This document shows, piece after piece, positions 15,906 to 25,140 of a stretch of DNA of 55,887 nucleotides. The position numbers were made by a program, and so were the translations under genes. The stretch comes from Cellulomonas hominis (lineage in GTDB: Bacteria; Actinomycetota; Actinomycetes; Actinomycetales; Cellulomonadaceae): positions 1-55,887 of the forward strand of contig NZ_SZYE01000006.1 of assembly GCF_005239125.1 (NCBI RefSeq). Reading direction: 5' to 3'. Position 1 is the stretch's first letter. Every line of letters begins with the position of its first letter. The notes beneath the pieces were generated by a model, which was not told the origin of the DNA, searched no databases, and worked only from the letters and a program-made list of their open reading frames with translations.

Positions 15906-17420
15906 TCAGACGATGTAGAACCCGGCGATGTCCCAGGTCCCGGCGGGCACGGCACCCCACGCCGAGCTGGAGTTGCCCATGAGGCGGATGGCGACCGTCT
16001 CGGCGTTCGTCGGGACGTCGCCGCCGGTGCGCTCCAACATCCCGGCCGTGGGGAAGTTCGGGCCACCGACGGTGTCCATCGCGACGCTGACCACGATCCC
16101 CACCGGAGTGGCGCCCAGGCCGTGGTGCCACCAGGAGCGGCCGGCCGCGGTCGTGGCGATGGTGTGCGCGAACGGCACGAGCCGGCGCGCGCCGATCGAC
16201 AGGCCCCCACTGACCGCCAGCCACTGCACGTTCAGGCCCTGGCAGTTCACGCCCTCGGCGATGACGGCTGCGCGCGCACGTAGGGTGCCGGTCGGTGCGG
16301 CCACGTCGCCGGCGGCAACGCTCAGGTCGCCCAGCAGGACGTCGAGGTTGCCGAGCACCGAGTTCTCGTTGCCCCACAACTCGACGCCGCTCGCGAGCGG
16401 TGAGCCGACGCCCTGCCCGCGTGCCCGGACACCGATCTCGCGCGACCCCTGGTGGGCGGCGGTCTCCGGGGCGACCAGGTCGACGTAGGACGCCTCGTCG
16501 CCCGCGCCCACGCGCAGGACGCCCGGGCTGATCTGGTCCGCGCGCCCGGTGTGGAACACCACCTGGTCGCCCGTGGCGGCGCCGAGCTCGATGCGCCGAC
16601 CCTCGGCCGCGGTGCGGATCAGGGCGCCGGTGATCACCTTGCCGTCCAGGGCGGTCGCGGAGATCTGCTCGCCGTGAATCGTGGCCGCCGCGATGATCGA
16701 CCCGGACGCCTCGACCGGCACCCAGGTCTCGCCGTCCCAGACCCACTGCTCGACGACCACGATGCCGTGCACCCGCCACCACACGTCGCCGGGGGTCTGC
16801 CCGTCGCGGTCCGGCGCTGAGTCGGATCGCGTGGTCGAGGTCTTGGTCGCCAGCGCGGCCTCGACCTCGGCGGTGTCGACCAGCGAGGCCACCTCGACGA
16901 CCGTCTCGTCGGACAGCGCCGAGACCTTCCCGGACGCCGACCGCGATGCCAGCCGCGCGTGGTACGTGCCGGCCTCGCGGCGGATGACGACCTCGGCGCC
17001 CTGCGGGGTCTCGATCGTCGCAACTAGGAACCTGGGCAGCGGGTCGCTGATCGAGTCGGTCGAGACGTAGACCTCGACCCGCGAGAAGTCCATCGGGGTC
17101 AGGGCGCCGTTGAGCCACCCGCCGTCCCACCCGATCCGGGCCAGGCCTGGGCCGCCCTGGACCACCGGGACGGTCGGGGTTGGCGGGACCGGCCCGGCCA
17201 GGACCGCGGAGCCGAACGTGCCGTCGTGCTGCTCGCCGGTGCGGGTCGTGAGCTGGCCGTCCACGGTGAACCCGTCGAGCGACCCGCCCTCCATCGACGA
17301 GTGCCCCGTGCCAGGGGTGGAGGCGAGTGCGGTGACCTGCCGCTGCAGCCCGGCGATCTGCCGGGCGAGCCGCCGGATCGCCGGGGACTCGCGGGGGTCC
17401 TGCGGTGCTGCCACGCTCAC
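15906..17420 (-). CDS. Tail fibre / minor tail protein
   Basis: 504 residues from GTG 17420 (GTGA overlap with the previous gene). The N-terminus has a short coiled coil (IRRLARQIAGLQRQVTALA), then a beta-rich domain resembling fibronectin type III (RVEVYVSTD, YHARLASRSASGKVSALSDE). The middle has the GSIIAAATIHGEQISA and LDGKVITGALIRTA patterns typical of phage tail-tip and host-specificity proteins, and the C-terminus is a compact beta domain (SWWHHGLGATPVGIVVSV, WDIAGFYIV). It probably contributes to receptor binding. Confidence 0.75.
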   Translation of the reverse strand: MSVAAPQDPRESPAIRRLARQIAGLQRQVTALASTPGTGHSSMEGGSLDGFTVDGQLTTRTGEQHDGTFGSAVLAGPVPPTPTVPVVQGGPGLARIGWDGGWLNGALTPMDFSRVEVYVSTDSISDPLPRFLVATIETPQGAEVVIRREAGTYHARLASRSASGKVSALSDETVVEVASLVDTAEVEAALATKTSTTRSDSAPDRDGQTPGDVWWRVHGIVVVEQWVWDGETWVPVEASGSIIAAATIHGEQISATALDGKVITGALIRTAAEGRRIELGAATGDQVVFHTGRADQISPGVLRVGAGDEASYVDLVAPETAAHQGSREIGVRARGQGVGSPLASGVELWGNENSVLGNLDVLLGDLSVAAGDVAAPTGTLRARAAVIAEGVNCQGLNVQWLAVSGGLSIGARRLVPFAHTIATTAAGRSWWHHGLGATPVGIVVSVAMDTVGGPNFPTAGMLERTGGDVPTNAETVAIRLMGNSSSAWGAVPAGTWDIAGFYIV

Positions 17421-18502
17421 ACCTCCACGACGCTCAGGACCGCACGGTCGGACTCCGGGGAGGTGTCGACCTCGGTGATCCGGACCCACCGGTCGACTGG
17501 CTCGCCGGCGACGTCCCCGGCGACGAGCACCTGGTCCCCGGGGGTCAGCGCGGCGATCGGGGCGTGCGGGTGGTCGATCACGGTGACCTGCTCCAGCAGC
17601 GGGGCGCCGTCGCGCCACGCCAGGTCCGTCCGGGCCGCGGTCGACAGGTCCGCGGTCGTGCGCGCGGAGGAGTCGGTGTGGACCAGCACGCGCCGCACCC
17701 CGACCGTCGGGCGCGTTAGGTGCGCCCGGACGCGGGTGCGGCCCGTCCCGGCGCCGAGGGCCAGCACCTCGCTGGCGTACAGGTCGTCGTCGCCGGCGAG
17801 CGCCGGGGTGACGATGACGTTCTCGCCGATGACCAGGCGCAGGTCCGGGCGGCGGGTGCCGATGGTCGGCCACCCGAGCTGCAGCCGGTGCGTCAGCCCC
17901 GTGCGCGCGGAGTTCCAGGCGGCGTGCTCGAGGTAGTCGAACGGCGTCTCGACCGCCAACTTGGCGATGACGGCGCCGAGGTCGGTCGTGGACCACCACT
18001 CCAGACGGAACGGCCCCGCCTCGAACGACACGTCCTCGCCAGCGGAGGTCGTGAACTCCACCTGCTCGGCCTCGGTGCCGACCCGCACCGGGCTGGTCGT
18101 CGGGTCGACTGCGACGCGTAGGTTCCCGCCGGGCTGGGACTGCAGGTGCGCCCAGATCATCCGCACGACGTCCAGCGGGTCGACCTGCACGAGCGCTTGG
18201 TCTGGGCCGAGCCACGGCATCCCGCCGGGGTAGCCCGCGATCCCCATGACGTTGACGACCGTCCGCTCGCCGGACACGCCGCCGGCCGAGGTCAGCAGAC
18301 CCCCGCCGGCGATCTGCCCGGCGGGGTTCTCCGCCCACACCGAGCACTCCCACGGCCGCAGCCACGCCGGAGCGTCCCCCACCACGGTTCCGGTCAGCCG
18401 GCCCGGGCCGGACAGCACCCGCGACAGCCGCACCCCGGACAGCTCGACCTCGCCGAGGTACGCCCCGGCCGGCTCGGCGAAGCACACGTAGCGCCAGGGC
18501 AT
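17417..18502 (-). CDS. Minor tail protein (siphovirus Gp37-like)
   Basis: 361 residues from ATG 18502, sharing TGATG with the preceding gene's stop. Features are MPWRYVCFAEPAGAYLGEVEL at the start, DPLDVVRMIWAHLQSQPGGNL and the Trp-rich FRLEWWSTTDLGAVI. This ordering, straight after the distal tail protein region, fits the ReqiPepy6 Gp37-like tail proteins of actinophages. It is likely part of the baseplate or tail tip. Family assignment is by pattern and position only. Confidence 0.7.
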   Translation of the reverse strand: MPWRYVCFAEPAGAYLGEVELSGVRLSRVLSGPGRLTGTVVGDAPAWLRPWECSVWAENPAGQIAGGGLLTSAGGVSGERTVVNVMGIAGYPGGMPWLGPDQALVQVDPLDVVRMIWAHLQSQPGGNLRVAVDPTTSPVRVGTEAEQVEFTTSAGEDVSFEAGPFRLEWWSTTDLGAVIAKLAVETPFDYLEHAAWNSARTGLTHRLQLGWPTIGTRRPDLRLVIGENVIVTPALAGDDDLYASEVLALGAGTGRTRVRAHLTRPTVGVRRVLVHTDSSARTTADLSTAARTDLAWRDGAPLLEQVTVIDHPHAPIAALTPGDQVLVAGDVAGEPVDRWVRITEVDTSPESDRAVLSVVEV

Positions 18503-19440
18503 CAGACGGCCTGCTCGGTGAACTCCACGTCGAAGATCACCGACGTGTACCCCTGGCGCGCGCGCAGCGCCCCGGTCCCGGTCTGCCGGACCGCGCGCAG
18601 CTTGAGCGTGCGAGTCGTGCCCGCCATGCCCGCGGCCAGCCGAATCGGCCCACCCGCGGCGATCAGCGCCTCGACGACCCCGACACCCTCGGCGCCGTAC
18701 TGCACATCCGCGGGCGACGGCGCCCCGTCGAGGACCGCACGGATCACCCCGGACGACGCCGCGGTGACCGCGCTCGCGCCGGCGACCGTCACCACGATGC
18801 TGTAGTGCGTCGCCCACTCCGGGATCCGGATGGTCGGCTGGACCGAGGACGGCCAGTCCACGAACGTCGTGGACACGAGGTCCTGCTGGAGGGTGACCTG
18901 GTTGCCGCGCAGCGAGCGGGCCGAGCGCGGCCGCGCCAGAGCGCGCAGGTCGGTGACCATCCCCGCGGTGATGGTCGCGGTCGACGCGGGAACCGTGACC
19001 CCGGCCAACGGCTCGACCGGGAAGGCCAGGGCCTCGCAGTACGCGCGCGCCGCCTCCGGCGAGGCGATCGCGGACGGCGGGACGGCCTGGATCACCTCGA
19101 ACGCAGCCCCCGGGGTCGCGCCCTCCTCGAACTCCGGGTCGCGGACCCTCGCCACGACCATGTCCGTGCGGGACCCGGACGAACCGGTCGACGCGATCGC
19201 GACCTCCCGCTGCACCCGCTCGTGGATCGCGTAGGACTGCAGGGAGCCCTGCGGGTACCGGTTCGCGATCGCCGCGGCCCCCGGCATCACCCGCACCCGA
19301 TCACCGGGCACCGCCAGCGGCTCCACCTTCAGCCCTCCGGGCTCGATCACCCCGGCGGCACCACCGATCGCCACGTGCGCTACAGCCCGAGCCGTCGCTG
19401 CCGGGACGTCCACGCCGTCGATCGCCCACACGTCCGGCAT
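18502..19440 (-). CDS. Minor tail protein
   Basis: 312 residues from ATG 19440 with a strong RBS (GGAGGGAGACGG). Starts MPDVWAIDGVDVPAATARAV, with RVRVMPGAAAIANRYPQG and a C-terminal beta domain (YTSVIFDVEFTEQAV). The first half resembles tail proteins that display a flexible surface domain. No enzymatic motif seen. It is followed by the Gp37-like gene with a TGATG overlap. Confidence 0.65.
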   Translation of the reverse strand: MPDVWAIDGVDVPAATARAVAHVAIGGAAGVIEPGGLKVEPLAVPGDRVRVMPGAAAIANRYPQGSLQSYAIHERVQREVAIASTGSSGSRTDMVVARVRDPEFEEGATPGAAFEVIQAVPPSAIASPEAARAYCEALAFPVEPLAGVTVPASTATITAGMVTDLRALARPRSARSLRGNQVTLQQDLVSTTFVDWPSSVQPTIRIPEWATHYSIVVTVAGASAVTAASSGVIRAVLDGAPSPADVQYGAEGVGVVEALIAAGGPIRLAAGMAGTTRTLKLRAVRQTGTGALRARQGYTSVIFDVEFTEQAV

Positions 19441-19465
19441 CAGCCGTCTCCCTCCGTCGGGCCGC

Positions 19466-20320
19466 TCACAGCGACCTCCACGCATCCCGCCACGCCACCT
19501 CGACGCGGCTCGTCCCCGTCAGGTCCGTCCCACCGAAGGTCACTCCGTGCGTCCCCGGCGCCAGCCGCAGGTCCGCCATCCGGGTCGTCGGCGAGAGCAT
19601 CCCCGGCCACGGCGCGCCGTCGCCGCGGGTGATCAGCAGCCGCCGGGCATCGACGACGAGCTGCTGGTCCCACGCCAGGTCACCGAACACCTGCACCACC
19701 ACCCCGCCGATCCGCACCCACGGCCGGGCGACCGGCCCGTGGAACCGGATCGTGACCGGCGTCGGGGCGTCACCGCCCACGACCGCGCCGCGGACCGTCT
19801 GCCCGCCCTCCGATGTCCACCGGAACGGCGGCGCCGTCGGGAACCGCAGCAGCGCCGACGAGGCCGGCACGATCCCGAGGTCGATGCTCGACTCCTCGTC
19901 GTCGTAGTGCAGCGGGTCGGACAGCTGGAACGTCGCCTGCACGTCGGCGAGGCCGGCCTCGCGCTCGTGCGGGGCCGACGCCTCCGCGAACCTCCGGGGG
20001 CGGCCGAACACCCGGCGGGTCCGGCCGCCCGTCGCGTACCGCAGCACCGCCTCGTCGAGCAGGGAGCCACGGGGGCCCTCCCACGCGGTACGCAGCCGGG
20101 CCAGCTCCGCGAGCAGCTCGCCGCCGTCGACGTCGCTCGGCCGCAGCATGAACGTCCACTCCGGGCCGTCCTCCCGGTCGCGCCCGAACACCCGGCCGTC
20201 GCGGGCCTGCAGCACGACGTCCTGCGTCACGAGCGTCCGCGACCCGCGGTCCCACTCCGCGACACCCCAGGGCGCCCCGGCGCCGAACGGCACGCCGTCG
20301 AGCTCGAACCAGTCGGTCAC
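19466..20320 (-). CDS. Distal tail (Dit-like) protein
   Basis: 284 residues from GTG 20320, which overlaps the tape-measure stop by GTGA. The position immediately after the tape measure is diagnostic for Dit. The start WFELDGVPFGAGAPWGV and the later LTGTSRVEVAWRDAWRSL are compatible with the Dit N-terminal ring and galectin-like C-terminal domains. It should form the hexameric ring joining tail tube to tip. Confidence 0.8.
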   Translation of the reverse strand: MTDWFELDGVPFGAGAPWGVAEWDRGSRTLVTQDVVLQARDGRVFGRDREDGPEWTFMLRPSDVDGGELLAELARLRTAWEGPRGSLLDEAVLRYATGGRTRRVFGRPRRFAEASAPHEREAGLADVQATFQLSDPLHYDDEESSIDLGIVPASSALLRFPTAPPFRWTSEGGQTVRGAVVGGDAPTPVTIRFHGPVARPWVRIGGVVVQVFGDLAWDQQLVVDARRLLITRGDGAPWPGMLSPTTRMADLRLAPGTHGVTFGGTDLTGTSRVEVAWRDAWRSL

Positions 20321-23300
20321 CGCGCCACCCCGTACCGGCCGCCGCGCTCCAGGCGCCGCAGCTCCCACACGATGGCGCTGACGACCTCCTCAGCTTGGTC
20401 CACCCGCACCCCCTCGAGGTTGATCACGATGGGCGCAGGCGCGGGCGCCGCGATGGTCGACGGGGAGCTCACCGCCCCGTTCGCGCGTGGCTCAGCGCCC
20501 GCGGGGATCAGCCGGTAGCCGAACTCCCGCGCCGTCTGGTCGAGCAGCGCTGTCGACCGCGCGCGCTTCGCGGGGTGGTGCGGGATGTACGTCTCGCCGC
20601 CGGTCTCGTCCTCCGCCCACACGATCCACGACCCGGCCGCCGCGTACTGCGCCTGCCGGCCACCCACTCCGCCATCGGCCATGGGACGCAGACGGGACGC
20701 AGGTCGAGGCGTGAACGCGCCCTCGGCGCGGGCGATCATGTTCCCGACCCCGGTGTTCACGGTGGTGTTGCCCTGCTGGTCGACGCGGATCACCGCGGTG
20801 TAGACCCGGCCGTTGATGTGGTTGAGCCGCTCCACGACGCGGGTGATCGCGCCGTCCGCCTCCGTCGTCTCCGCCCTGATCGTCGTCGTCACGGTCTGCG
20901 GGATCAGGCCGTACTGCCTGGCGAGCCGTGCAGCCTCGTCGCGCGTGTAGCCCATCGACTCGGCCGTGTCGACGAACGCGTTCCGCTGCTGGACGGTCGT
21001 GTCGTACAGCTCCTGGCCGGAGGCGTTCTGCTTGCGCATCGCCTCGGTGACCTGTGCGTTCCGGGCCGCCAGGTCGAGCAGCGCCCTGTCCGCGGCGATC
21101 GTCGACGCCGCGTTCAGGTCGACGGCGCCGGACTGGTCGCGAGCGACCCGTACACCCTCCGCCGCGGCCCGGTTCGCGGCCTCCTGCGACTCGGTCTGCG
21201 CGATCTGCGCCTCACGGAGCGACATCGCCGCGCCGGCGGCGTCACGCTGCGCACGGATCTGCTCCTGGAGGGCGTCGTTCGCGGCCTGCACCGCCTCCGC
21301 GTTCGACCGCTGCTCGCGAGTGCCCTCGCCGGTGACCTCGTTCATCCGCTCCTGTGCGTCGCGGGCGTCGCCGAGCGCGGTGCGCTGTTGGCCCACCTTC
21401 GTCAGCAGCTCGGTGATCGCCGCCCGGCTAAGCCCCGCGGCCTGTGCGGCGTCCCAGATCGAATCCGACCAGGCCTCGAACTCGGCGTCGGACATCATCA
21501 CAGCGTCCGTCAGCTGCGACACCGAGACGCCCGCGGCGTCGGCGAGGTCGATGAACGACCCGAACTTGGTGGTGAAGCTCTGGAACCAGCCCCAGTCCAG
21601 GCCGTCGCCGGTGACGAACGCGTTCGCGGCGACCTTCCGCGCGGCCTCTTCCGCCTCCGTCCCGAGCAGCTTCACCGACTCGGCGTAGGCCCGGGCGCGG
21701 GCCTTCGCCTCCATCGACTTCACCGCGAACGCCGTGACCGCCGTCGTCAGCGCCGTGATCGCCAGCCCGACCGGGTTCGACATGAACGCCGCGGTCAGGG
21801 CCGTACCAACGCCCTGCACACCCGCACGGGCGGTCACCATCGCGACGTTCATCGCGCTGGTGGAACGCCCCGTCAGCTCGAGGGTCACGCGGGACGCGGC
21901 GAGCGTCTGCGAGAACGCAGCGAACGCGGTCTGCAGCGGGCCGCCGAGGGTCGTCACCAGCCTGTTGATGGGGCCGTGCAGCAGCATGAACGCCGCGACG
22001 CCGGCCAGGACCGGGGTGGGCAGGTTGGCGACGCCGGTCGCCACGTCGGCGATCACGCTCGCCAGGGGGGCGGCGGCCTGGAGCACGGCTACGAGTGCGG
22101 GGGACAGCCCGGAGGCCAGCGCGACGATCAGCGGCGCCGCGGCCTGCAGTAGGTCCCGGCTCGCCGGCACCAGCTCGTCGAGGACGCCCGACGCGGCGTC
22201 CGCGACCGCGGCACCCACGCGGACGAGCACGGGCACGAGCGGCGACAGTGCCGTCAGGAACTCCTGGCCTGCGGACCGCAGGGCGGGGGACGTCGCCACC
22301 AGCGCGGCGACGCCGGCGACCACCGGGTTCAAGCCAATTCCGAGGTTCCTCAGCACGGGCAGGGTGCCGGCCCCGTACGCGAACAGCGCCGCGGCGCCCG
22401 CGCTGATCAGCGGTGTGTACCCGGTGAGGCGGTCGAGCTGGCTGTTCACCTTCGACAGGTCCCACGCGTTGATCGCGCCGCGCGCCCGGTCCAAGACCGG
22501 CGTCACGGCGTCCAGGCCGGGCCCGAACCGGGTAACCATGAGGTCGACGAACGGCTTCGCCTTCGCCTCCGCGGCGCGCAGCGCGTCGGCGAGCTTGTTC
22601 GTCCACTCGACGACGCGGCCGCCGCCGTTCGGGTCGACGAACGGCGCGGCGATCACGGCGCCGATGTCCCGCCATGCGCCCTTGACGCGGTCCGCGGCGC
22701 CGTCCATCTGGAGCTTGATCAGGTCGGTCGCACCACCGAAGCGGGCGGTCATCCCGGCGACGAGCGCGTCGATCGCCTGCCCGGCGTCGAGGCTGCCGGA
22801 GGTGATCGCCTCCCTGATCTGCTCGCCGGTCATGCCCATCTGCGAACCGATCAGCGTGGCGGCGTCCACGCCGCGCACACCGAGCTGGTTCAGCGTGTTC
22901 GCGGTGATCTTGCCGGTCGACTCGACCTGCGCCAGGACCCGCGTGATCTCGCTGATGTCCTCGGCGGACCCACCCGTCGCCGCGACGGCGTTCTGGATCG
23001 CGTCCAGGGTCGGCAGGACCCTCTCCGCCTGCATCCCGAAGCCCAGGAGCTGCTGCTGGGCGGTGATGAACACCTGCTTCGTGAACGGGGAGTTCCTCGC
23101 GAACGCGTCGAGCTTGTCCATCTGGGCGTTCGCGGCCTCGGCCGAACCCAGCAGGGTCGTCAGTGCCGCCCGGCTGGACTGCTGCAGCCGGTTGTAGTCG
23201 GCGCCGACCTTGTACACCGCGGCGCCCATCGCGACCGCACCCGTCGTGAGCCCGACGAACCCCTGCGCCACAGTCCTCGTACCGGCGGCGACGACCTTAC

Positions 23301-23400
23301 CCAGGCCCTCGAACTTCCGGCCCGACTGGTCGACCTGGGAGTCGAACTGCGTGCCGTCCGCACGGATGTAGGCGACGAGCTCGCCGACAGTGAGTGCCAC
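20317..23400 (-). CDS. Tail tape measure protein
   Basis: 1027 residues, the longest phage gene, as expected since its length sets tail length. GTG 23400 has a near-perfect RBS (GGAGGTGAC). The N-terminal tape-measure domain is visible (VAYIRADGTQFDSQVDQSG, then AEAANAQMDKLDAFARNSPF and QLGVRGVDAATLIGSQMG). The centre has several hydrophobic stretches (VVAGVAALVATSPALR, VLAGVAAFMLLHG), and the C-terminal part is coiled coil (QEQIRAQRDAAGAAMSLREAQIAQ). In most siphoviruses the tail chaperone gene directly precedes it; here an opposite-strand gene (23,434-23,781) separates them. Confidence 0.95.
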   Translation of the reverse strand: MALTVGELVAYIRADGTQFDSQVDQSGRKFEGLGKVVAAGTRTVAQGFVGLTTGAVAMGAAVYKVGADYNRLQQSSRAALTTLLGSAEAANAQMDKLDAFARNSPFTKQVFITAQQQLLGFGMQAERVLPTLDAIQNAVAATGGSAEDISEITRVLAQVESTGKITANTLNQLGVRGVDAATLIGSQMGMTGEQIREAITSGSLDAGQAIDALVAGMTARFGGATDLIKLQMDGAADRVKGAWRDIGAVIAAPFVDPNGGGRVVEWTNKLADALRAAEAKAKPFVDLMVTRFGPGLDAVTPVLDRARGAINAWDLSKVNSQLDRLTGYTPLISAGAAALFAYGAGTLPVLRNLGIGLNPVVAGVAALVATSPALRSAGQEFLTALSPLVPVLVRVGAAVADAASGVLDELVPASRDLLQAAAPLIVALASGLSPALVAVLQAAAPLASVIADVATGVANLPTPVLAGVAAFMLLHGPINRLVTTLGGPLQTAFAAFSQTLAASRVTLELTGRSTSAMNVAMVTARAGVQGVGTALTAAFMSNPVGLAITALTTAVTAFAVKSMEAKARARAYAESVKLLGTEAEEAARKVAANAFVTGDGLDWGWFQSFTTKFGSFIDLADAAGVSVSQLTDAVMMSDAEFEAWSDSIWDAAQAAGLSRAAITELLTKVGQQRTALGDARDAQERMNEVTGEGTREQRSNAEAVQAANDALQEQIRAQRDAAGAAMSLREAQIAQTESQEAANRAAAEGVRVARDQSGAVDLNAASTIAADRALLDLAARNAQVTEAMRKQNASGQELYDTTVQQRNAFVDTAESMGYTRDEAARLARQYGLIPQTVTTTIRAETTEADGAITRVVERLNHINGRVYTAVIRVDQQGNTTVNTGVGNMIARAEGAFTPRPASRLRPMADGGVGGRQAQYAAAGSWIVWAEDETGGETYIPHHPAKRARSTALLDQTAREFGYRLIPAGAEPRANGAVSSPSTIAAPAPAPIVINLEGVRVDQAEEVVSAIVWELRRLERGGRYGVAR

Positions 23401-23433
23401 TGGGTGTCACCTCCGTCGTGATTCAATTCGCCC

Positions 23434-23781
23434 ATGAATGCGCGCACGGTCGCCAGCAGTCTTCTAGTACCCGCATTGCTGGGCGGCTGCTCAGGCGCCG
23501 AGGCGGATCCGTATTTCGCTGCGCTCGAAGATGCGGGATGGGTCAACGAAGAGATGTCAGAACGTGAGCGCCGGCAGATGTACGAGGACATGGCTGCCGA
23601 CGTCTGCGCGGAGATGAGAGAATTGATGCTCGCCGGGTTCGACAATGAAGCGGTTGTTTATTCACTTCTTCGCAAGATCGACGGGAACGACCCGATGGGC
23701 GATCGGGCGGCGGGTACCCTCAACGCCCTCCTCGACTACCGCTGCGACGCGGGGCAAGCGAGCGGCCTCAAGGCGGAGTGA
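23434..23781 (+). CDS. Cargo lipoprotein, DUF732-like
   Basis: 115 residues on the strand opposite to its neighbours. The N-terminus MNARTVASSLLVPALLGGC is a lipoprotein signal with lipobox LGGC (lipidated Cys near residue 19). The mature part (YFAALEDAGW, then VCAEMRELMLAGF and LLDYRCDAG with two Cys about 50 apart) resembles the small helical DUF732 fold of actinobacterial exported proteins. It lies between tape measure and tail chaperone and its 3' end overlaps the chaperone frame by 14 nt. Codon use and G+C are clearly lower than in the neighbours. Outer-surface lipoproteins expressed by lysogens are a known route to superinfection exclusion; that role is inference. Confidence 0.75.
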   Translation: MNARTVASSLLVPALLGGCSGAEADPYFAALEDAGWVNEEMSERERRQMYEDMAADVCAEMRELMLAGFDNEAVVYSLLRKIDGNDPMGDRAAGTLNALLDYRCDAGQASGLKAE

Positions 23782-24501
23782 GCGCGCGCCGCAGGCGCGT
23801 GTCCGCGGACAGAAGCGACCAGATGCGGTCGCGCCACCACGGCCACGCCCGCACGAGCCCCGGGTCCTGCAGGTCGTAGCCGGCGTCGGCGAGGTCGGCC
23901 TCGACGAGCGACCAGCGCGCCAGAACATCGGCCCACCCGACCCGCGTGCCCTCGGGCTTCGCTGCGGTGCGGGCCGGCTTCAGCGACGGCGGGGCGCCCC
24001 GGTACCGCGGGTAGATGCCCGTCGCTGGGTCCGGCTCGCCGACGCCGTACGGGGCCCACGCGGCGACGTCGAAGACCCCGAGCCGGCTTCCCCCGAGGCG
24101 TCACCGCCCCCGTGCTGGGCGGCGAGGATCGCGTCGGCGGTCTCCTCGCCGACGGTCCAGTAGTACAGGGCGTACATCCCGAACATGTCGATGTCCGGGG
24201 CGCTCACGCCGTCGGCGACCATCTGGGCGTACACGTCGGCGCCGAGGGACAGCTCGGCGACGTCGGTCTCGCCGAGGGACTCGACGAGCGCCAGCGTCTC
24301 CGCGGGCACATGCGGGGCGCCGGCGCGCCCGCACGTTGGGCACTTCTCCAGCACCGAGGCGTACGTCGCGACGCCCACGGCGTTGATCGCGGCGAGCTTC
24401 AACCCGACGTCCTTCGACGGGGGACTGACGACGTACACGCGATCGCCGCAGGGCAGCTCGAGCGCGGGTGCGAGGAACTGGGTCAGGTCCTTCAGGGCCA
24501 C
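23768..24501 (-). CDS. Tail assembly chaperone with -1 programmed frameshift
   Basis: The short product runs from ATG 24501 (MALKDLTQFLAPALEL) to a stop at 23980 (173 aa), with a tail of repetitive Arg/Ser/Thr. A second, sensible reading begins in the -1 frame after a stop near 24,100 and continues VFDVAAWAPYG, GIYPRYRGAPPS, WADVLARWSLVEADL to a TGA at 23,768-23,770, giving a fused product of about 244 aa. The slip must occur in about 24,070-24,100; GGGGGAA at 24,088-24,094 (minus strand) is the best candidate, with GGGG at 24,077-24,080 as an alternative. Both forms are expected to assist tape-measure folding, as for lambda gpG/gpGT. Confidence 0.85.
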
Positions 24502-24536
24502 GGTGGTTCTCCTTGCGTGCCGGGCAGCCGGGTGGA

Positions 24537-24575
24537 GCGCGCGGGGCCGGACCCGGCTGTGCCGGCCCCGCGCGC
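24537..24575 (-). terminator. Intercistronic hairpin after the major tail protein gene
   Basis: Perfect 14-bp stem (GCGCGCGGGGCCGG with its complement) and 11-nt loop between the major tail protein stop and the tail chaperone start. Probably attenuates expression of downstream tail genes relative to the abundant tube protein. Confidence 0.6.
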
Positions 24576-24585
24576 GGTCGGGAGG

Positions 24586-25140
24586 TCAGTCGCCCTCGGA
24601 GTCCACCTCGGGCTCCGAGGGCCCGGTCGGGTCGTCTTCGGCGGCCGGGTTCGCGATCCGGCGGCGCCGGCCCTGGCCGGTGATGGAGAACGACCATCCG
24701 CCGATGTCGTCGTTCCCGGTGGTCTGGCGGTTCATCTGCACGGTGCCGTCGCCCTCGTACGCCTCGCGGGGGTTCGGCTCGCCGTCGGCCGGGTCGTCGT
24801 ACCAGCGGAACCGGCCGGTGGCCTTGTTGCCGACGGCGTCGGGCCCGGCCAGCTCCAGGAGCCGCTCCACCTCGGGCAGGAAGTCCCCGTCGGGCCGCCG
24901 GTGCTGCTGGACGGTGCCCGCCAGCGTCCAGGACTCCGAGACCTTCTTCTGGTTCGGGGCGCCCTTGTCGCGGTACGTCGCGGCGTCCTTCATCACGGGC
25001 GTGACCTGCGGGTCGATCGCGGACGAGAACCGCAGGTGCTGCCAGATCGGCGGGTCGGTCAGGCTTTCGGCGAGGTCGACGTCGAGCGCGTACTCGTAGG
25101 AGAAGCCCAGCTCGGTGTTCTCGGCGGTGGTCTCGGTCAT
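24586..25140 (-). CDS. Major tail (tube) protein
   Basis: 184 residues from ATG 25140. Beta-rich with SESWTLAGTVQQHRR, GRFRWYDDPADGEPN, DIGGWSFSITGQG and an acidic C-terminal tail. Position between tail terminator and tail chaperone is diagnostic. The ATG overlaps the preceding terminator gene's stop (4 nt). The following hairpin supports high-level, uncoupled expression. Confidence 0.85.
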   Translation of the reverse strand: MTETTAENTELGFSYEYALDVDLAESLTDPPIWQHLRFSSAIDPQVTPVMKDAATYRDKGAPNQKKVSESWTLAGTVQQHRRPDGDFLPEVERLLELAGPDAVGNKATGRFRWYDDPADGEPNPREAYEGDGTVQMNRQTTGNDDIGGWSFSITGQGRRRRIANPAAEDDPTGPSEPEVDSEGD

